From Zygnema cylindricum (taxonomy: Eukaryota > Streptophyta > Zygnematophyceae > Zygnematales > Zygnemataceae): a DNA stretch of 64,000 nucleotides. The translations under genes and the position numbers were made by a program. Under the pieces are notes generated by a model. The model was not told where the DNA came from and searched no databases. It saw nothing but the letters and a program-made list of their open reading frames with translations. Location of the stretch: assembly GCA_037447655.1 (NCBI GenBank), contig JBBHKE010001576.1, forward strand, positions 186,001 to 250,000, read 5' to 3'. This document shows, in pieces, positions 11,842-24,043 of the stretch (positions within the stretch are counted from its first letter, which is position 1; each line of letters begins with the position of its first letter).

Positions 11842-12355
11842 TTAAAGAGACGATGTCCAATTTTGACGCAATTTATTGGGAATTGATCATGACAGTGACT
11901 GTTTTGGTTGCGCACAGTCACTTACGTCATTTTGTCAAAAAACGTACGTTTGAAGTACACATTGACACAAATAAAGTACCGTTGAGCATAAATTTGACGG
12001 TCAATCGGTTGGACATCTTTGACTTTCATATTATTGTTTCAGCCGCTTAAAATTTTGCCGCGCTTGCGAACGTCGACCGTCATAATAAAATTAGCAATTC
12101 ACACGGCCGGCGAGCGTTTACGGTAACAAAACGGCGGCGACCACATGTAAATAAAATGGTTGCAGACAGTAACTTTTTGTCGTTATGTGAGCTCCACGGT
12201 GAGAGCACTTAGCCGCAAAATTGAAATTGAATTGTCTTAGTGTTACATTGAACTTAGACGCAAAGTGAAACGAAACCTATTGAAACTGAAAGTACTATAA
12301 GTCTCGTACGGAAATATTATAACGCACGAAACGAAATAAACTTTTATAATAAAAC
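11842..12355. other. Unassigned AT-rich DNA up to assembly gap
   Basis: One open frame (11802-12050) starts inside the MITE and has no recognisable motif. I see nothing else here. Confidence 0.4.
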
Positions 12356-12365
12356 NNNNNNNNNN
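12356..12365. other. Assembly gap (10 N)
   Basis: Ten Ns directly abut a (GA)n run. The round number suggests a placeholder rather than a measured gap. Confidence 0.99.

Positions 12366-12441
<76 letters not shown>
12366..12441. repeat. (GA)n microsatellite at the gap edge
   Basis: About 37 uninterrupted AG dinucleotides. They lie 3' of the truncated E2 gene and probably caused the assembly break. Confidence 0.97.
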
Positions 12442-12442
<1 letters not shown>

Positions 12443-12524
12443 GAGAAGTCTTACTACTAGGAAAGTAACTTTGGCGCAGAGAGGAAGAGTGGAGAAATAA
12501 TGAGAGAGAAGGAGGAGGGATGAC

Positions 12525-12701
12525 TGTCTTTAGGCCCGAGGAACTCCACGTAGAATTCGCTCATGCCATCATTTATCATCTCCACCTTGTAGTCACTCAT
12601 CATTCTGGAGAGAGGAAAGAGAGAGAAGGGAGGAGGAAGAGAGAGTAATAAAGAGGTGAGAAGGAGAGACGCGGTTTCAATGAAAGGATCATCATTCTGA
12701 A

Positions 12702-12760
<59 letters not shown>

Positions 12761-13003
12761 TCGAGAGAGGAGAGAAAAACGGGAAGGCGAGAGGCGTAGA
12801 GGTAAAACGGCATAAATGGCTGAGAGAGAGCTTAAGGGAGGAAAGAAAAAACAATTTCAAGAACAAAAAATTGCAGTAAGTTAAGAAACCCTAAAAAACA
12901 TTGTACGACTATTTAGTACTTCCAGTTCAGCCCTAAAGAATACGAAAAAAAAATCTTACAGTTTCATGACGTCCATCTCCCGCCTCTTGCTCGGCGAAGA
13001 CAT
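12525..13003 (-). CDS. 5' part of a ubiquitin-conjugating enzyme E2 (UBC4/5/6, UBE2H-like), cut by the gap
   Basis: E2 enzymes accept ubiquitin from E1 on a catalytic cysteine and pass it to substrates with E3 ligases. Exon 1 (13003-12960) encodes [15 protein letters not shown] up to its phase-2 end. Intron 1 (12959-12605) has GTAAGA and CTCCAG borders. Exon 2 (12604-12525) restores the Leu codon and encodes [20 protein letters not shown] then FLGPKDS. This is the N-terminal helix and first strands of the UBC fold, with the K-R-R-E-M-D signature of the plant UBC4-6 group. The 'GPKDS' block normally leads into YQGGVWK, which is not found before the gap, so the catalytic Cys region is missing. 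The exon 2 donor (GTCATC) is weak. Either the locus is split by the gap or it is a 5' fragment. Confidence 0.82.
12711..12757. repeat. (GA)n microsatellite in intron 1 of the E2 gene
   Basis: More than twenty GA dinucleotides within a purine-rich intron. GA/CT tracts near plant 5' ends are common and can act as GAGA-type regulatory sequence; here that is only a possibility. Confidence 0.9.
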
Positions 13004-13036
13004 TTTTTAGGGTTTCGGTGAGGGAGGAGGATAGCC
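13004..13036 (-). promoter_or_regulatory. Telo-box immediately upstream of the E2 start codon
   Basis: On the minus strand the leader reads CCGAAACCCTAAAAAATG, so the telo-box AAACCCTAA sits directly before the ATG at 13003. Telo-boxes are frequent in promoters and 5' leaders of plant housekeeping and ribosomal genes. This supports a genuine 5' end for the E2 gene. Confidence 0.6.
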
Positions 13037-13278
13037 CAGTGGAGAAAAATTAGCGAACGTACAAAAAAGAAGAATGATCAGACATGCTGCAGCAAATGAT
13101 ATTCTTTTCTATAAATCTGAGCATGTGTGAACAGATCATCAACTCTCATCAATATTGTAAACTTGTAGTACAGTATAGTACTGAACTGTAGCATTCATAG
13201 TGTGAACATGTTTAGAGGATATCAGTATTGTACGAATGTGGCTATCACACACCGATTCTAGACATGTTCATTAAACTA

Positions 13279-13479
13279 CACCTTGAATCGTTATTAGCGT
13301 ATAGAAATTATTAGTGTAAAGAAACAATTAGCGTCATCCATTCTAATTTAGAGCCAGGAGACGTGGCAGATTATGGTCCACGACCTTAAATAGTGTAATG
13401 AAAAATATATTTAAGGTATCAATGTCAAAATTTTGGGGTGCCGATATTGCTTACATAAGGCTAATAACGATTCACGGTG
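13279..13479. mobile_element. Small TA-flanked MITE (CACCGCNAATCGTTATTAGCG family)
   Basis: TA, then CACCTTGAATCGTTATTAGC, and at the other end GCTAATAACGATTCACGGTG followed by TA. The 201-bp body contains 'gacgtggcagattatggtcca', a block also seen in the copies at 13993 and 47085. TA duplications with inverted repeats suggest a Tc1/mariner (Stowaway-like) MITE. Confidence 0.68.
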
Positions 13480-13992
13480 TATCGTCCACTTGTCCGTATT
13501 TTTTATTTTTTCCAATTTCAACATCATTATTTTTTTGTTAATGCAATTCTGACAGTTATTACTTTTTACTTTTTAGCCTTTTACTACGGACAACGGGAAA
13601 AGTCATAAGGTAAAGTAATTCCGTATTAAATATTAAATTCAATACTAAAAATTGTTTCTCGTCCTTAATTGTTTTTAATGAGCTTTTGTTTTGTGCATAC
13701 GAATCTGAAGTTCTCAACATAAACCTAGGCTTTAACAGGTACAATTAAGGTACTGAAGTACTGAAAGTACAGCAAACTAGGGGGCAAAATAGTAAGCTAA
13801 AATAGACCGCTGAAAGATAAGACTTTAAGTCGCCGCGGATTGGTCAGACATCGACCTGCCTCAAAACAAAATAAAGGGCCACCGCAAATTCGAATGAATC
13901 CGGCACCTTTTCGGACTTTGGTTACCCGGTTCATACCGGACCTTAGGTACATCGCCTAATGTTCCCAGACCTAAGATATTTACAGTACAGTA

Positions 13993-14188
13993 CACCGCCA
14001 ATCGCTATTAGAGTATATAACGCCAATTCGATGCCCTTTTTCAAAAAAAAAAACCTGAAATACAATTAAAAACGCTATTTAAGTACGTGGACCATAATCT
14101 GCCACGTCTCAGGTACTAAATTAGAATCAATAACGCTAAATTTTTTTTGACGCTATTTAATCCTTGACTCTAATAGCGATTGGTGGTG
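13993..14188. mobile_element. Small TA-flanked MITE, same family
   Basis: Begins CACCGCCAATCGCTATTAGA, ends CTAATAGCGATTGGTGGTG, with TA on both sides. The internal block 'gtggaccataatctgccacg' is shared in inverse orientation with the copy at 13279. Confidence 0.7.
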
Positions 14189-14746
14189 TACAATACTGTA
14201 ACGTGCCTAGTCTGTACCTGTACACCGCGAATCGTTATTAGTGTCAAATTTTAAATAGTGTTGAAGAGACTTTACCGTTATTGATGCTAATTAAGAATTT
14301 GATTTATTTTTTTTAAAAGGTGTATTCTAATTTCGGCATAATGCTAATTTGGGAACAGCAAAAATGGAATATTCGCCGTACGATTATATACATTAATATA
14401 TGTATTCGTACATAATATAAGAAATCGTACTCCGTCGTGAAATTTAAATATCCGTACATGTCAGACTAATTTACGCTTTAGAATAATCCAGTTTTTTTAG
14501 CGCACGTTCCTATGCGTGCGCGTCTGATTTAATTCAATTATTGTAAATTTTTCACTTGAAAAGGTACATTTATGTACGGTCTGACATCGACCGTGCATTA
14601 CACTATTTAATTCTTATTGTACTTTCGTTCTTTACGCTATTTTGTACGGTGCCTTAATTAACGTCAAGGAAAAATTAAAATCATGTATCCTATTGGAGGA
14701 GAAAAATCAAAATTTTAAGAACACAAATTAGTGACTTTGACACTAA

Positions 14747-17700
14747 TGCTGCGACCCCATGTAGCTAAGTTCGGGTTTTTTTCTGTCGTTTTCCTTTATA
14801 ACTTAGCGCCGTACTGCCTAAGTTGCGACCGTACGAAGAAATCGCAAATTTGTAACGTACAATTTGCGTCATTCTCGAACTTAGGGTGTGCAAAAATTTG
14901 TCGTCTTGCGTTTTTTCGACCCACTGTCACGTCATCTTCAAAATTTTCATAAACAACATCGGCAATATGTTTTACGCTAAGTAAAGCCGTTTACACCAAT
15001 AGGAAAACATACTCCCGCGTGTGAAAAGTTTTCAAAAATATCTGACGAAAAAAAAAGTACAGGGTTGTTGGTTTTTGTCCGCATGCACCTTGTACGGTTT
15101 TTTTTGCAAGGGGTCTCGAAGCTGCAGTGCCCTTTGACAGAAAGGTGAAAAAATTGCCAAGGTGCCACTTCTACTCGCCCTCACCGCCACTGTCACCTTT
15201 TGTCCCATCCACCCCTTCAAATGACACCATTTCGCATTCTGCTACAAGTTAGCTTTAAGGGCAGGGGGAGGGAGCGGGAGAAAATATTAAAAGCGACGTT
15301 TTTAACTACCGCGGAAGGTTCAAAAAATCATTCTTCACATTACAAATTAGTCTTCGCGGGAAAATCATTGATACAACACTTTCCCCTAATTAACGTTTTA
15401 TTGCGAGACTCGTAATATGGCCTTAACATTGTTTATATCTTTTAATGTAAAATAAAACATTCTTCTTCTGTCTTCCTTAAAGAAAAAATAGAAAATCTTT
15501 GTTGCTTGCTCTTTTTTAGCTAAGGAAAAAGCTGAGGCCGAGAAGTTCTTACGCTTTGTCTGAAAGAGTTAGGATATTTTTCTTTGTTGAAAACTTTTTA
15601 TATTAACTTCTTTTTATAGTTTTGAATCTGAAATGAAACAGCAATGTAAATCAGAAATGGAGGCTCAGTTTATGCCTATCGTGTTAGCTTCTGCGAGATG
15701 TGATTTATTTACATAATTGCTTATAATCAGAGTTCAAAGAGAGTTTAAAAGAGGTTTTAGAATAGAGTTTAAAAATGATTTTAGAAGATGTTTATAAGTA
15801 AAATAGAAAAGAAAATAAGAGATTTTTATTTTAATGTGTAGTTTCTGTTTGACCGAGGCATAGAATAAGCCGAAGTTGGGCTGATATCGATCTCTCTCAC
15901 CCAAACGGATCTTGGAAACCCTAAAAAAATAGGTTGTAGTGATACTCTATCCTCCTTCCCTCACCCATACAAGATGAGTTTTTTTAACTCGAAAATGCTA
16001 GGTTGTTACATTAATGTGATTCGGTGTGGTTAATTAAAACAAAGATAGTGAGGTATTGTTTAACTTAGTATTCATTTTTGTCTTCGTTTCGGATTTTTCT
16101 TGGTGTTGATAATTAAGTTAATCATGTTTATTTCAAAGATTTTAACTTGATACATAATAACAATAAAATAGTAATAAAAACGATTGAAATTTGCTTTTGT
16201 TTATGTCGTTGTGGACGATAACTTTAAGATGGTTGTTCTCCTTGTGTTGATACTTTTCTTATGAAAATCAGTTCTTTTATTTTGCTTCTTTATTTTTCTT
16301 ATTTTTGAAAGATCCCATTTCAAGTTCATGTTTTCAAGTGCTGCTCACATTTTTTTTTAGGATGTTCCTGTTGACCTTTACGCTTGTATTTAAATTCGAG
16401 GTTTTGTAATTTTCTTTTAAAATTTGTGATTGTTTATTGATTACTAAAAAATCCTTCTGTTTATTTTTTCAGCTCGATTGTCTGCATATTTTCAATGTCA
16501 TACCCTAAAAAATGACTTTGCGTAAGTTGAAAAAATAATCTTAAATATCAGAGACATGAACTATTTTTTTAAGCTCGCTCATCTGAAGTCCAAATTATCT
16601 ACTATTATTAACCCATCCACTCTAAATACTCTGCATTTGTAATACAATGTTTTTTGCCATTTTTAAACATCCACATTAAATAATGTGCACTTGTCCTGTA
16701 ACGATTTTTTGCCCTTGTAATACTTGTACACTAAATGTTGTGCACACTCTCTGATGATGTTATCTAACCATCTCACAACTGTAATAAATTCTGTGACCAT
16801 TGACAATGTCATTTGCTTCTGACAGAATACTGTATACTCTTTACGACCATTTAATTTGCCCCTCTTGATTATCCACACTAAATACGATAATGTTTCTTGA
16901 CACTCCATTATATCCACGCCAATGTGTTTTGCTCCTTTCATGCATCCACAGTAATTGTCGTGTATTCCTCATTTGCCCCTCTCACACATCCCACTAAATG
17001 TTGAGCACACTGTCTGACAATGGTATCTGCTTCTCTCCTACTTCCACATTAAATACAATGTACGACCGTTTTCATAATGGGACATAAGAAAAACTGCAAA
17101 TCACCTAATTTAATGTGGCTTTTCAATTAAAAGCAAACAAAAAAAAAAACAGTTTCGAAATTATGGAAGAAGGGGTAACAAATACAAAAAAAAAAACCAG
17201 TCACATTCTCATAATTCTAAGAAAATTGCAGGTGCAGAATTCTAAGAAAAGTGCAGGTGCAGAGTCAACAGAGAAAGACAGAGCGGAGGGGGGAGGAAGG
17301 AGGAGGAGGAGGGAGAGGAGGGAGATGGAGCGTAAGGGGGGAGCAAGGGAGGGGGGTGGTCGGGAAGAGGCGGGGAGAGGAGGGGATGGAGAGGAAGCTG
17401 TAATGTAGTCTGTATTCCCCAAATACATAATGTAGAGTAGATGCTATTTTCAGCTAAATACAACTAATTAGTAAATTGCAACTAGTTACTTCAAAGATTT
17501 TTAAACCTATCATGTCCCCTCCCAATTTAGGGTTAGATATTAAACCGGAACTGACATAGAGATTAAGTGTGAGGGTTTGGCATTTTAAACAAAGTCATGT
17601 TTAAATCTATTAGCACAATTACTGGTCCGTTCTGCTTAGATTTGCAAGAGTTTATGGAAAAAAAAAATATTGAAGAAGTTCCAGATGTCGAAATAAATGT

Positions 17701-18473
17701 GAGTTTGTGAGCTTATTGGCAATTTTTCGAGTTTTGTGGCAGGTTTCAGACTAATATATAAAGTATAATCACACTAAAACCGAATATATGAAAAGGTGGA
17801 AATAAAAAAATAAAAAAAATAGTAACAGAGCATCCACAAAGAACTGAAGATCCATATGTAGGTATATATCATATGCACATATGTAGATATTCAGATTCAT
17901 AGATGCGTGAATTTCGACAGTTGAACAAAAAAACAGAAGACGCCCCTTTACAATTGTGGTGATGGGGAGGGACGATGCCTGGGAAAGCGCGAGCGACACA
18001 ACTTTGGCGGCAACAGGGGAGGGTCGCACAGTGCTCAGGGGACCGCACGTGCGAGAGCCAAGTGACGTTGGGAATAATACAAAAAACGCGCGAAGAAAAA
18101 AAAAATTGGAAGGGCGTAAAAAATTGTTTTTCCATTCATGGCGGCTGAACAAGAGAGGCAAACGTAATGGCATGCCCATGGCTATAAAAACTCCACGTCT
18201 ACGATGTCACAAGAAGACGAGAGACAAACCAAATCGTTTCAAAAATTACGATGTATTGTGCGACGCTTCGAAAAGTTTCGAAAAATACAGTGTGACAAAA
18301 CAGATATGTACACGTTGATAGCCGTCACGGGCGTTGTCGACGTATACAATCGTGACAAACTTAAGTTCCCAATTTCGAGAGAATACATAGAGACACTTGA
18401 AATCCGGGTCCGCCGGATCCGCGCTAAAATACAAAGTAAGTATGCTAAGTTAGAACTACATGGGGTCGCAGCC
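14747..18473. mobile_element. Large Harbinger-like element (3.7 kb), ends shared with 44901-49568
   Basis: Inverted ends: TGCTGCGACCCCATGTAGCT on the left, ...AACTACATGGGGTCGCAGCC on the right. Target duplication TAA (14744-14746, 18474-18476), proved by the empty site at 32079-32099. Sequence 14780-15420 and 17190-18473 matches the element at 44901-49568, including a purine block (17275-17400 against 48355-48482) and 'gatccgcgctaaaa'. The middle (about 15430-17180) has no counterpart there. It holds a telo-box-like AAACCCTAAAAA (15920-15931) and short gene-like frames (for example AKEKAEAEKFLRFV near 15520) but no recognised transposase. A Pack-type element carrying host sequence is possible. 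Confidence 0.72.
17275..17400 (+). repeat. Purine-rich G/A tract inside the Harbinger-like element
   Basis: Dense (G2-4A)n sequence, present also at 48355-48482. The apparent proteins on both strands here (Arg/Glu/Gly or Pro/Ser-rich) are composition artefacts. Confidence 0.85.
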
Positions 18474-18537
18474 TAATAACGATTCGCGGTGTAGTGTACA
18501 ATACAATTTCGTACTGTATTACTACAGTGTACCTGTA

Positions 18538-18762
18538 CACCGTGAATCGCTATTAGCGTTTAAAATAGAAAGCGATATGAAACAAATAGCGTTATGAAAC
18601 ATATAGCGTTTTTAACGCTATTTGGGAATTTGGGGGTTTTGACGGAAATCATTTACTCTAATTTATTTTTTAAAGGATTTTTATAAATTATATTTGAGAA
18701 TTTAGGTAAAAAAATGGGGTACCGCAGTTAGAGTCATTGACCCTAATAGCGATTCACGGTTG
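18538..18762. mobile_element. Small TA-flanked MITE
   Basis: Begins CACCGTGAATCGCTATTAGC, ends CTAATAGCGATTCACGGTTG, with TA at both edges. It lies 46 bp from the previous member, separated by 'acaatacaatttcgtact', which recurs just past its right end. Confidence 0.7.
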
Positions 18763-18927
18763 TACAATACAATTTCGTACTTGTATTGTACAAAGGCTCG
18801 CTATCAGCTTTAATGTTTTTTTCTCCAGTAAAAACATCTTTTCAACGTGCGCACATGCTCGATTTTTGTTTTGGATCCTGCCAATGGAAGGTGAGACTCC
18901 TATCTTTCAAATGCAATCGTCGAGTTA

Positions 18928-19828
18928 GGGTATGTGCCCATGTAACGCTGGAAACCAAGTTCCACCTTTTCATTTTCTCATGGCTGACACTAACTTCCAG
19001 CTTTAACAACGCATATCAGAGCAAGTGGTTGCCGTTGATTTTGCATCTCTTAGAGGCGCTATCTTCTGCTCAAGCGCGTGCTCATCTACGTTCGTGTTCT
19101 AGGCCTGGGGCTAATGCGTGGCTATAAGCGACACCAACTATTGTTCATGGTTGAACAAGATGCTTTCGCATACGCCTTACCAGTCAGGTCGCCATGAATG
19201 GTCATATATTTCTTGAGGCCCAAGCAAAAGAAAAAAACCTATTTTTTGTTATTTTTTGGGGCCCTTTGTTGGATTCTTCCGAATGTGACTTGTTTCGCGC
19301 ACTTGTGCCCCCCCCAACATTGTGCCTACCTCCACTGGTGTCCAAGTAGTGAAGTTTGAAGGAGTGAACGAGAGGAAAGGTGAGCAAGGTGAGAAATGCA
19401 CAAGCTGTTTTGGCGCCTTAGAGAGAATTTTACACCTTTTCGTGAAATGGCATTGTACTTGAGTCCCCTAGAAAAAAAAATTGTAGAGAATGCAAACAAA
19501 CAAAAGAAAAGAACCGTGTACTTCTCCTCTTCGAAAACTTTAGGAAATTTTTGATACGTGTGAATATGTGTTTATATTTGTGGAGCGGTGTTACTTTATT
19601 TTGAAGCACATCTTCAATGTGTTTTGAGATAAAGTTTGAAGATGACGTGGGTATATCAAAAAACACAAGACGACAACTTGTGGTACATTCCAAGTTCAAA
19701 TATGACTCAAATTGTACTTTACATTTTGTAAATTTATGCGTACGGTTGTAGCTTTAGTAGTACGTCGCGCGGTTTTTGATGAGAACTTCAAAAAAAGATC
19801 CCTTACTTTGGCACAAAGGGGCGGTACC
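18928..19828. mobile_element. Harbinger-like element with TTA duplications
   Basis: Left end GGGTATGTGCCCATGTAAC after TTA (18925-18927); right end ...GGCGGTACC before TTA (19829-19831). The ends are only partly complementary. The interior shares 'gatgacgtgg', 'acgacaacttgtggtacat' and the long A/T hairpin region with the 6817 family. No transposase seen. Confidence 0.55.
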
Positions 19829-20138
19829 TTAAGATGTTACCGTTGGATGACGTTTCATCCAACGTTCGGTATTTAAGACAACTAATGGCATAGGTGCCCA
19901 AAAATAATCATACAAAACTTTAGCGGATTTGAAGGAAACCCTAAAAAATCTTTCCCTTATTCGACATTCTTGCGGAATTTGGACTTGCTTTAATGTACGA
20001 CAATATTTTGTCTCATAAATTGCGGAGTAGCGGTGACTATGTGTTAAGACCGGTTCTTGTATACCGTTGTAGTCCTTTTTATTTATTTTTACCCCTTTTT
20101 GTACCCTGCTTTCCATCGCAAGTTTTTTACCTTTCTTA

Positions 20139-21061
20139 GGGCACTTTCCCATGTGATAAAGTTAGGGTTCTTTTCTGTCGCTTTCTCCAAAACTTAGCCC
20201 TCAACGAGAAAATCCGCAGCCGTACCAAAAAAATGAAATTATCAGGGTACAATTCGCGTCACTTTGAAACTTTAAATCTACTGTAGTTTGTCCTCTAGCA
20301 CTTTTTGACCCACTTTGGCGTCCCTCTAACTCATCTTCACACATCTACTCAAATCACCTCGCGAGGTGATTTTAACGAAAGTTCCACGATGTGAGTGAAT
20401 AGGTTGATGATGTCGCACGCGTCGGAGGTTTTTTACAATTTTTGTGCGTTGAGTACCAAAAAAAAACCCACTGCACTTTGCCAACTTGTGCGTGAATTTT
20501 TTCCGTGTGTTTTTTTTTCGTGTATGGGCTGTGGTGGGGACCAACGGACGCCATTTCGCAAAAGTGAAGTCCGTGAAAGCGCCTCTCTCTCTCTCTCCCT
20601 CTCCACTACAGCGTCTATATCACAATTCTTGCAATGATAAATGTCAATATTGGTATCAAATGAAAGCTCTCTAAAAACGATTTCTTTTTACTATATTGGG
20701 CATATTTTGATAGCAAGTAGAGTGAGATCGGACTAAAAAACAAAATCAGGAAACCATGGCGGAAATTTTTAAAATTTGTGACGTCGACGCAGTCATAATT
20801 GAGTGTGACATCAAAATGTCACAAACTTTATGTCACAAGTAACTGGACGTCTACAACCGTCGCTATTTTGTAAACGTCATTAATTGTCGCCAGTTTTGTA
20901 GTCGTCTACTACCGTCACAAATTATACCCACGTCTCCATCCGTCACAATCTAAAGTAACGATTTCCTTTCTTTACATCGGAATGCTTTGAAAGTACTACG
21001 GAAAATCTTCGCTAAAAAACAAAGTAACAAGACTAAGTTTCTTTTACATGGGATAGTGCCC
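20139..21061. mobile_element. Harbinger-like element (923 bp) with TTA duplications
   Basis: Left GGGCACTTTCCCATGTGATA, right ...ACATGGGATAGTGCCC, flanked by TTA at 20136-20138 and 21062-21064. It contains a perfect 22-bp palindrome AAATCACCTCGCGAGGTGAT + TT at 20351-20372. Its left 330 bp matches the gap-truncated copy at 41148-41613. The right part repeats phrases such as 'gacgtctacaaccgtcgc'. Confidence 0.72.
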
Positions 21062-21064
21062 TTA

Positions 21065-24043
21065 CACAACGCCTTAGGGTGAAGTTCCATCGGATGAAAA
21101 GTGAGGTTGTTTAGAGAAATCCGGGCCTCTCCGTCGTACGTCGCACTTCTTATTTTGTTTTTATCGCGAACAACATTACAAAGAATCTTGCCAATATTCT
21201 CAAAGGGTATGGGAGGTAACAACGACTGTTGGATTTTTTTTCGCGAAGCATTCGCTTCAAAAGTTTATGTAAATGGCAATGTACCTCGAGCCGCAACACG
21301 CTAAATAATGAACATATGTGTCAGGACGGCAACCAACAAAAATAATAAAATTCGAACATGATATGTACATTAAAAATCCAACGAAATCACAAAAATATTA
21401 TTGTAACTCAATTTCATCACGCTATTTTTGTTAACGCCCGTTCGTCACACTATTTTTGGCAAAGCTCATTCGTCACGCGGAAAAACAGGAACCCTCAAAA
21501 AATGAGTTGGTACATTACAAGGCGTTTGCAAAGATTTCAAAAGTTGTGTCGTACGATGATAGTATGCGTTTACACGGTACGCAAATGAAGAGTTTTGGTC
21601 GGTGTGAGAATCATTGACGATTTTCAATATCCAATCTTAACTTACGTGTACCACTATATTGCAAACAAGTGGATTACAAACTCTAGAACAACGTTCAAAT
21701 ATGAAGCATCTTGTAATGTTGGCAGCACAATTCTTGATGGAACTTCACCCTTAGTCTACCATTGTTTAACTTGCTTCCCTCCAAGTTCAGTTTTCAGTTT
21801 CGTCTTTGTCGTCCACTTTTTTGTGTTTTTTTTCTCATGTACTCAAATGGTTTACCATCGTGCCTTCTTAAGAAGGTCTTCCATTCAAACGTTACCTCAT
21901 TTGCCCATACTTGGCTCTCTACATGAGCCATCTTTATATCCATTAAAGATTTATTAGTATTAATTCAAAATCATAACATATAATACTAATTTAGTGCAGG
22001 GGGTTGTGGCAAATTGTACTCCATTCCCGAAAATAGTGTTGTTAACGCTGGTTTTATAATTTTCCGTAAAAAAAAGTAGCGATTTGACATAGCGTCATTA
22101 ACTCGAATACGATAAATAGTGTGGCGATTGTGGATCTGGCCCCCTAAACTAGATTATGTCTAGTCGCCTCGTTGTTATCATAAGACCAAATGATTTTGGC
22201 ACACCACACTATTAGGGCCACTATTGCGACTATTCCTTGAGGATGGGAGATCTCACAAAATGTTCCTATGCGCTAAGGTCATGTGGTATGCGCTGAATTC
22301 ATGTGGTTCCCATCAACAATGTTCGTTTTATTTATGTATATGGACATATTGCCTTGCCGAGACTTTGGACCACTTAGCTCGAGAGCGAGTCAAGTGGCAA
22401 TCCACATTGTCGCGGCGGCAAGAATTGCCGCTCAAGGTGAGTGTGATTATGGAAACCAAGTTCTTATAGACGATTTTATCTCCACGACAGTTGAGATTAA
22501 TCAAGTTTTGCATGAAGCTTTAGATAAGGTCCTTTGTACTTGTGAACGGCATTAGTTCAAGGGAAAAGGATCTCAAAGCCTTCCCCCAAAACTAACAGTT
22601 TTATCACCTGTCAAGGGCCTTTATATATGTGCATGCTTCTATTCTTTTCGATTTGCTATTGGAGTCATGAATCGTTGACGTGTTTTGGGACTTTTCAAGG
22701 GACCCACTAAGGAGTGGAAACTTCTGAGGTTGAGCTCGCTTTTAGGAGTCATAGTTGGTTAAGGATTCACTTCGTATTTGGTCAATTTTTGCCAGTTTAA
22801 AGACAATGTCACTCCTTTTTCGTGATATGTTTTTCATAGCATATATAGCACACAATGACATAATTTGTTATAATTTACTTTCATAGCTTCAGTGTTCCTT
22901 CGCCCAAAATCAGCGAAAGAAAAGAGAGGTAGTTTCACTTCTTTACAGACTTTCTGCATCCCGTTGGGCTCAAGAAATAAGTTTAGTAATGTTCCAGGCT
23001 GCCATTGGCCGTTGGTCATACTGTTCTGTGGCTACTTTCACCCGTATTAGTTGATATTAGTGAGCACTTGTCATTTGTTTATAATGTACTGTCTTTGGTT
23101 GTTTGCCCTCTTGAATATAATTCGGCTCTGTTTCCCATTCCTTCTACTTAATGGTTCACCATCATGCAACAAAGTATTCTTGTAAATGTTTTCATTTATT
23201 TCAGTTAGGAGGGTGAAGAAATTATTAGCGTGTGGCCTACAGTATGATTAATCAATATTTTTCAGTTTCAGATGACGCGGTTGATTTTGTACCGTTTAAA
23301 AAATTAGCGTTCAAGGAAAAGAAAGAAAGTCTCAAAGGACAAAAAAGGACAAAAGAAAGACAAATGGACAAATAGGACAAAAGGAACGATGAAAGGAAAG
23401 ACGAAAGTCGTAGAAGGACAAAGGACATCTTGAAGGACAAAAAACCCCGCACCCACGTTTAGTTTTATTAAGGCTTATCGCCATATACTGTCCACATTGT
23501 TTAATATATTTCATAAACAAAACCAGATGACCAGCAAACACCGATAAATTCTTCACTGAAACTGAAACTACATGGAACTGCAGAAGACGGCAGGCAAACT
23601 TGAATAAGAATTGTGTACAAAAAGTTTTATCTGTCTAATCGGCCTGACAACAACTGCAACAAATTGGATTACAAAAAAACTGCAACGGAACTGTAAACGC
23701 AACGGAACTATAAAAGCAACAAACCATTCTTTTTCTATTCACTCATGCCTTAAGAAACGAGCAGAGTGCTTTTGTATCTACTACACGTGCCTCACTTGTT
23801 GGCAATATTAAAATTGTCGAGGGCAATACCGATGAGATATTTAACAGGCCATGTACTATTTTTCGTTTACTTCTAGGAAAAAGTGACGAGAGTCATGTAC
23901 CGGAACTAACATATGCAACTATTTTTCTCAGGGAATACCTTCGATTTCATAAATAAATGGTTTTTGACATAACAGGAGGTTGTAGGAAATATTTAAAGAA
24001 TAACCACCACTCACTATAGAAACATATAATATTGTTGTTCCTC
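21065..24043. other. Intergenic DNA with old repeat remnants
   Basis: No confident gene. Region 21950-22150 carries 'attagtattaat...actaatttagtgc' blocks that recur at 36399-36560, probably a decayed MITE. A clean frame at 22340-22555 (QVAIHIVAAARIAAQGEC ... ending HEALDKVLCTCERH) lacks a recognisable family. 23335-23440 is a short (GGACAAA)n-type repeat; its complement motif also fills 36230-36290. Confidence 0.5.
23335..23440. repeat. Degenerate (GGACAAA)n repeat
   Basis: Short runs of 'aggacaaaa' separated by 7-12 bases. Reading frames across it on the minus strand (Leu/Ser/Phe-rich) are artefacts. Confidence 0.7.

Larger units (their letters stand above)
14223..18491. mobile_element. TA-flanked MITE split by a 3.7-kb Harbinger-like element
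   Basis: Left end CACCGCGAATCGTTATTAGT after TA (14221-14222); right end TAACGATTCGCGGTG before TA (18492-18493). The left 524 bp is colinear with the copy at 31109-32100. Everything from 14747 to 18473 plus one TAA is foreign: removing it restores 'gacactaataacgattcgcgg', which that copy shows intact at 32079-32099. Confidence 0.78.

Noticed and set aside
12457-12866. Frames of 88-118 codons on the minus strand with Ser-Leu repeats
   Set aside because: Read-through of (GA)n repeats. Only the short segment matching the E2 fold (12525-12604) is real coding sequence.
17769-18318. Frames of 120-136 codons on both strands
   Set aside because: They lie inside the terminal region of the Harbinger-like element and are not conserved as frames in its relative at 48870-49420.
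22283-22555. Possible gene ending HEALDKVLCTCERH
   Set aside because: A readable frame but no family, splice support or neighbours; left as unassigned DNA.
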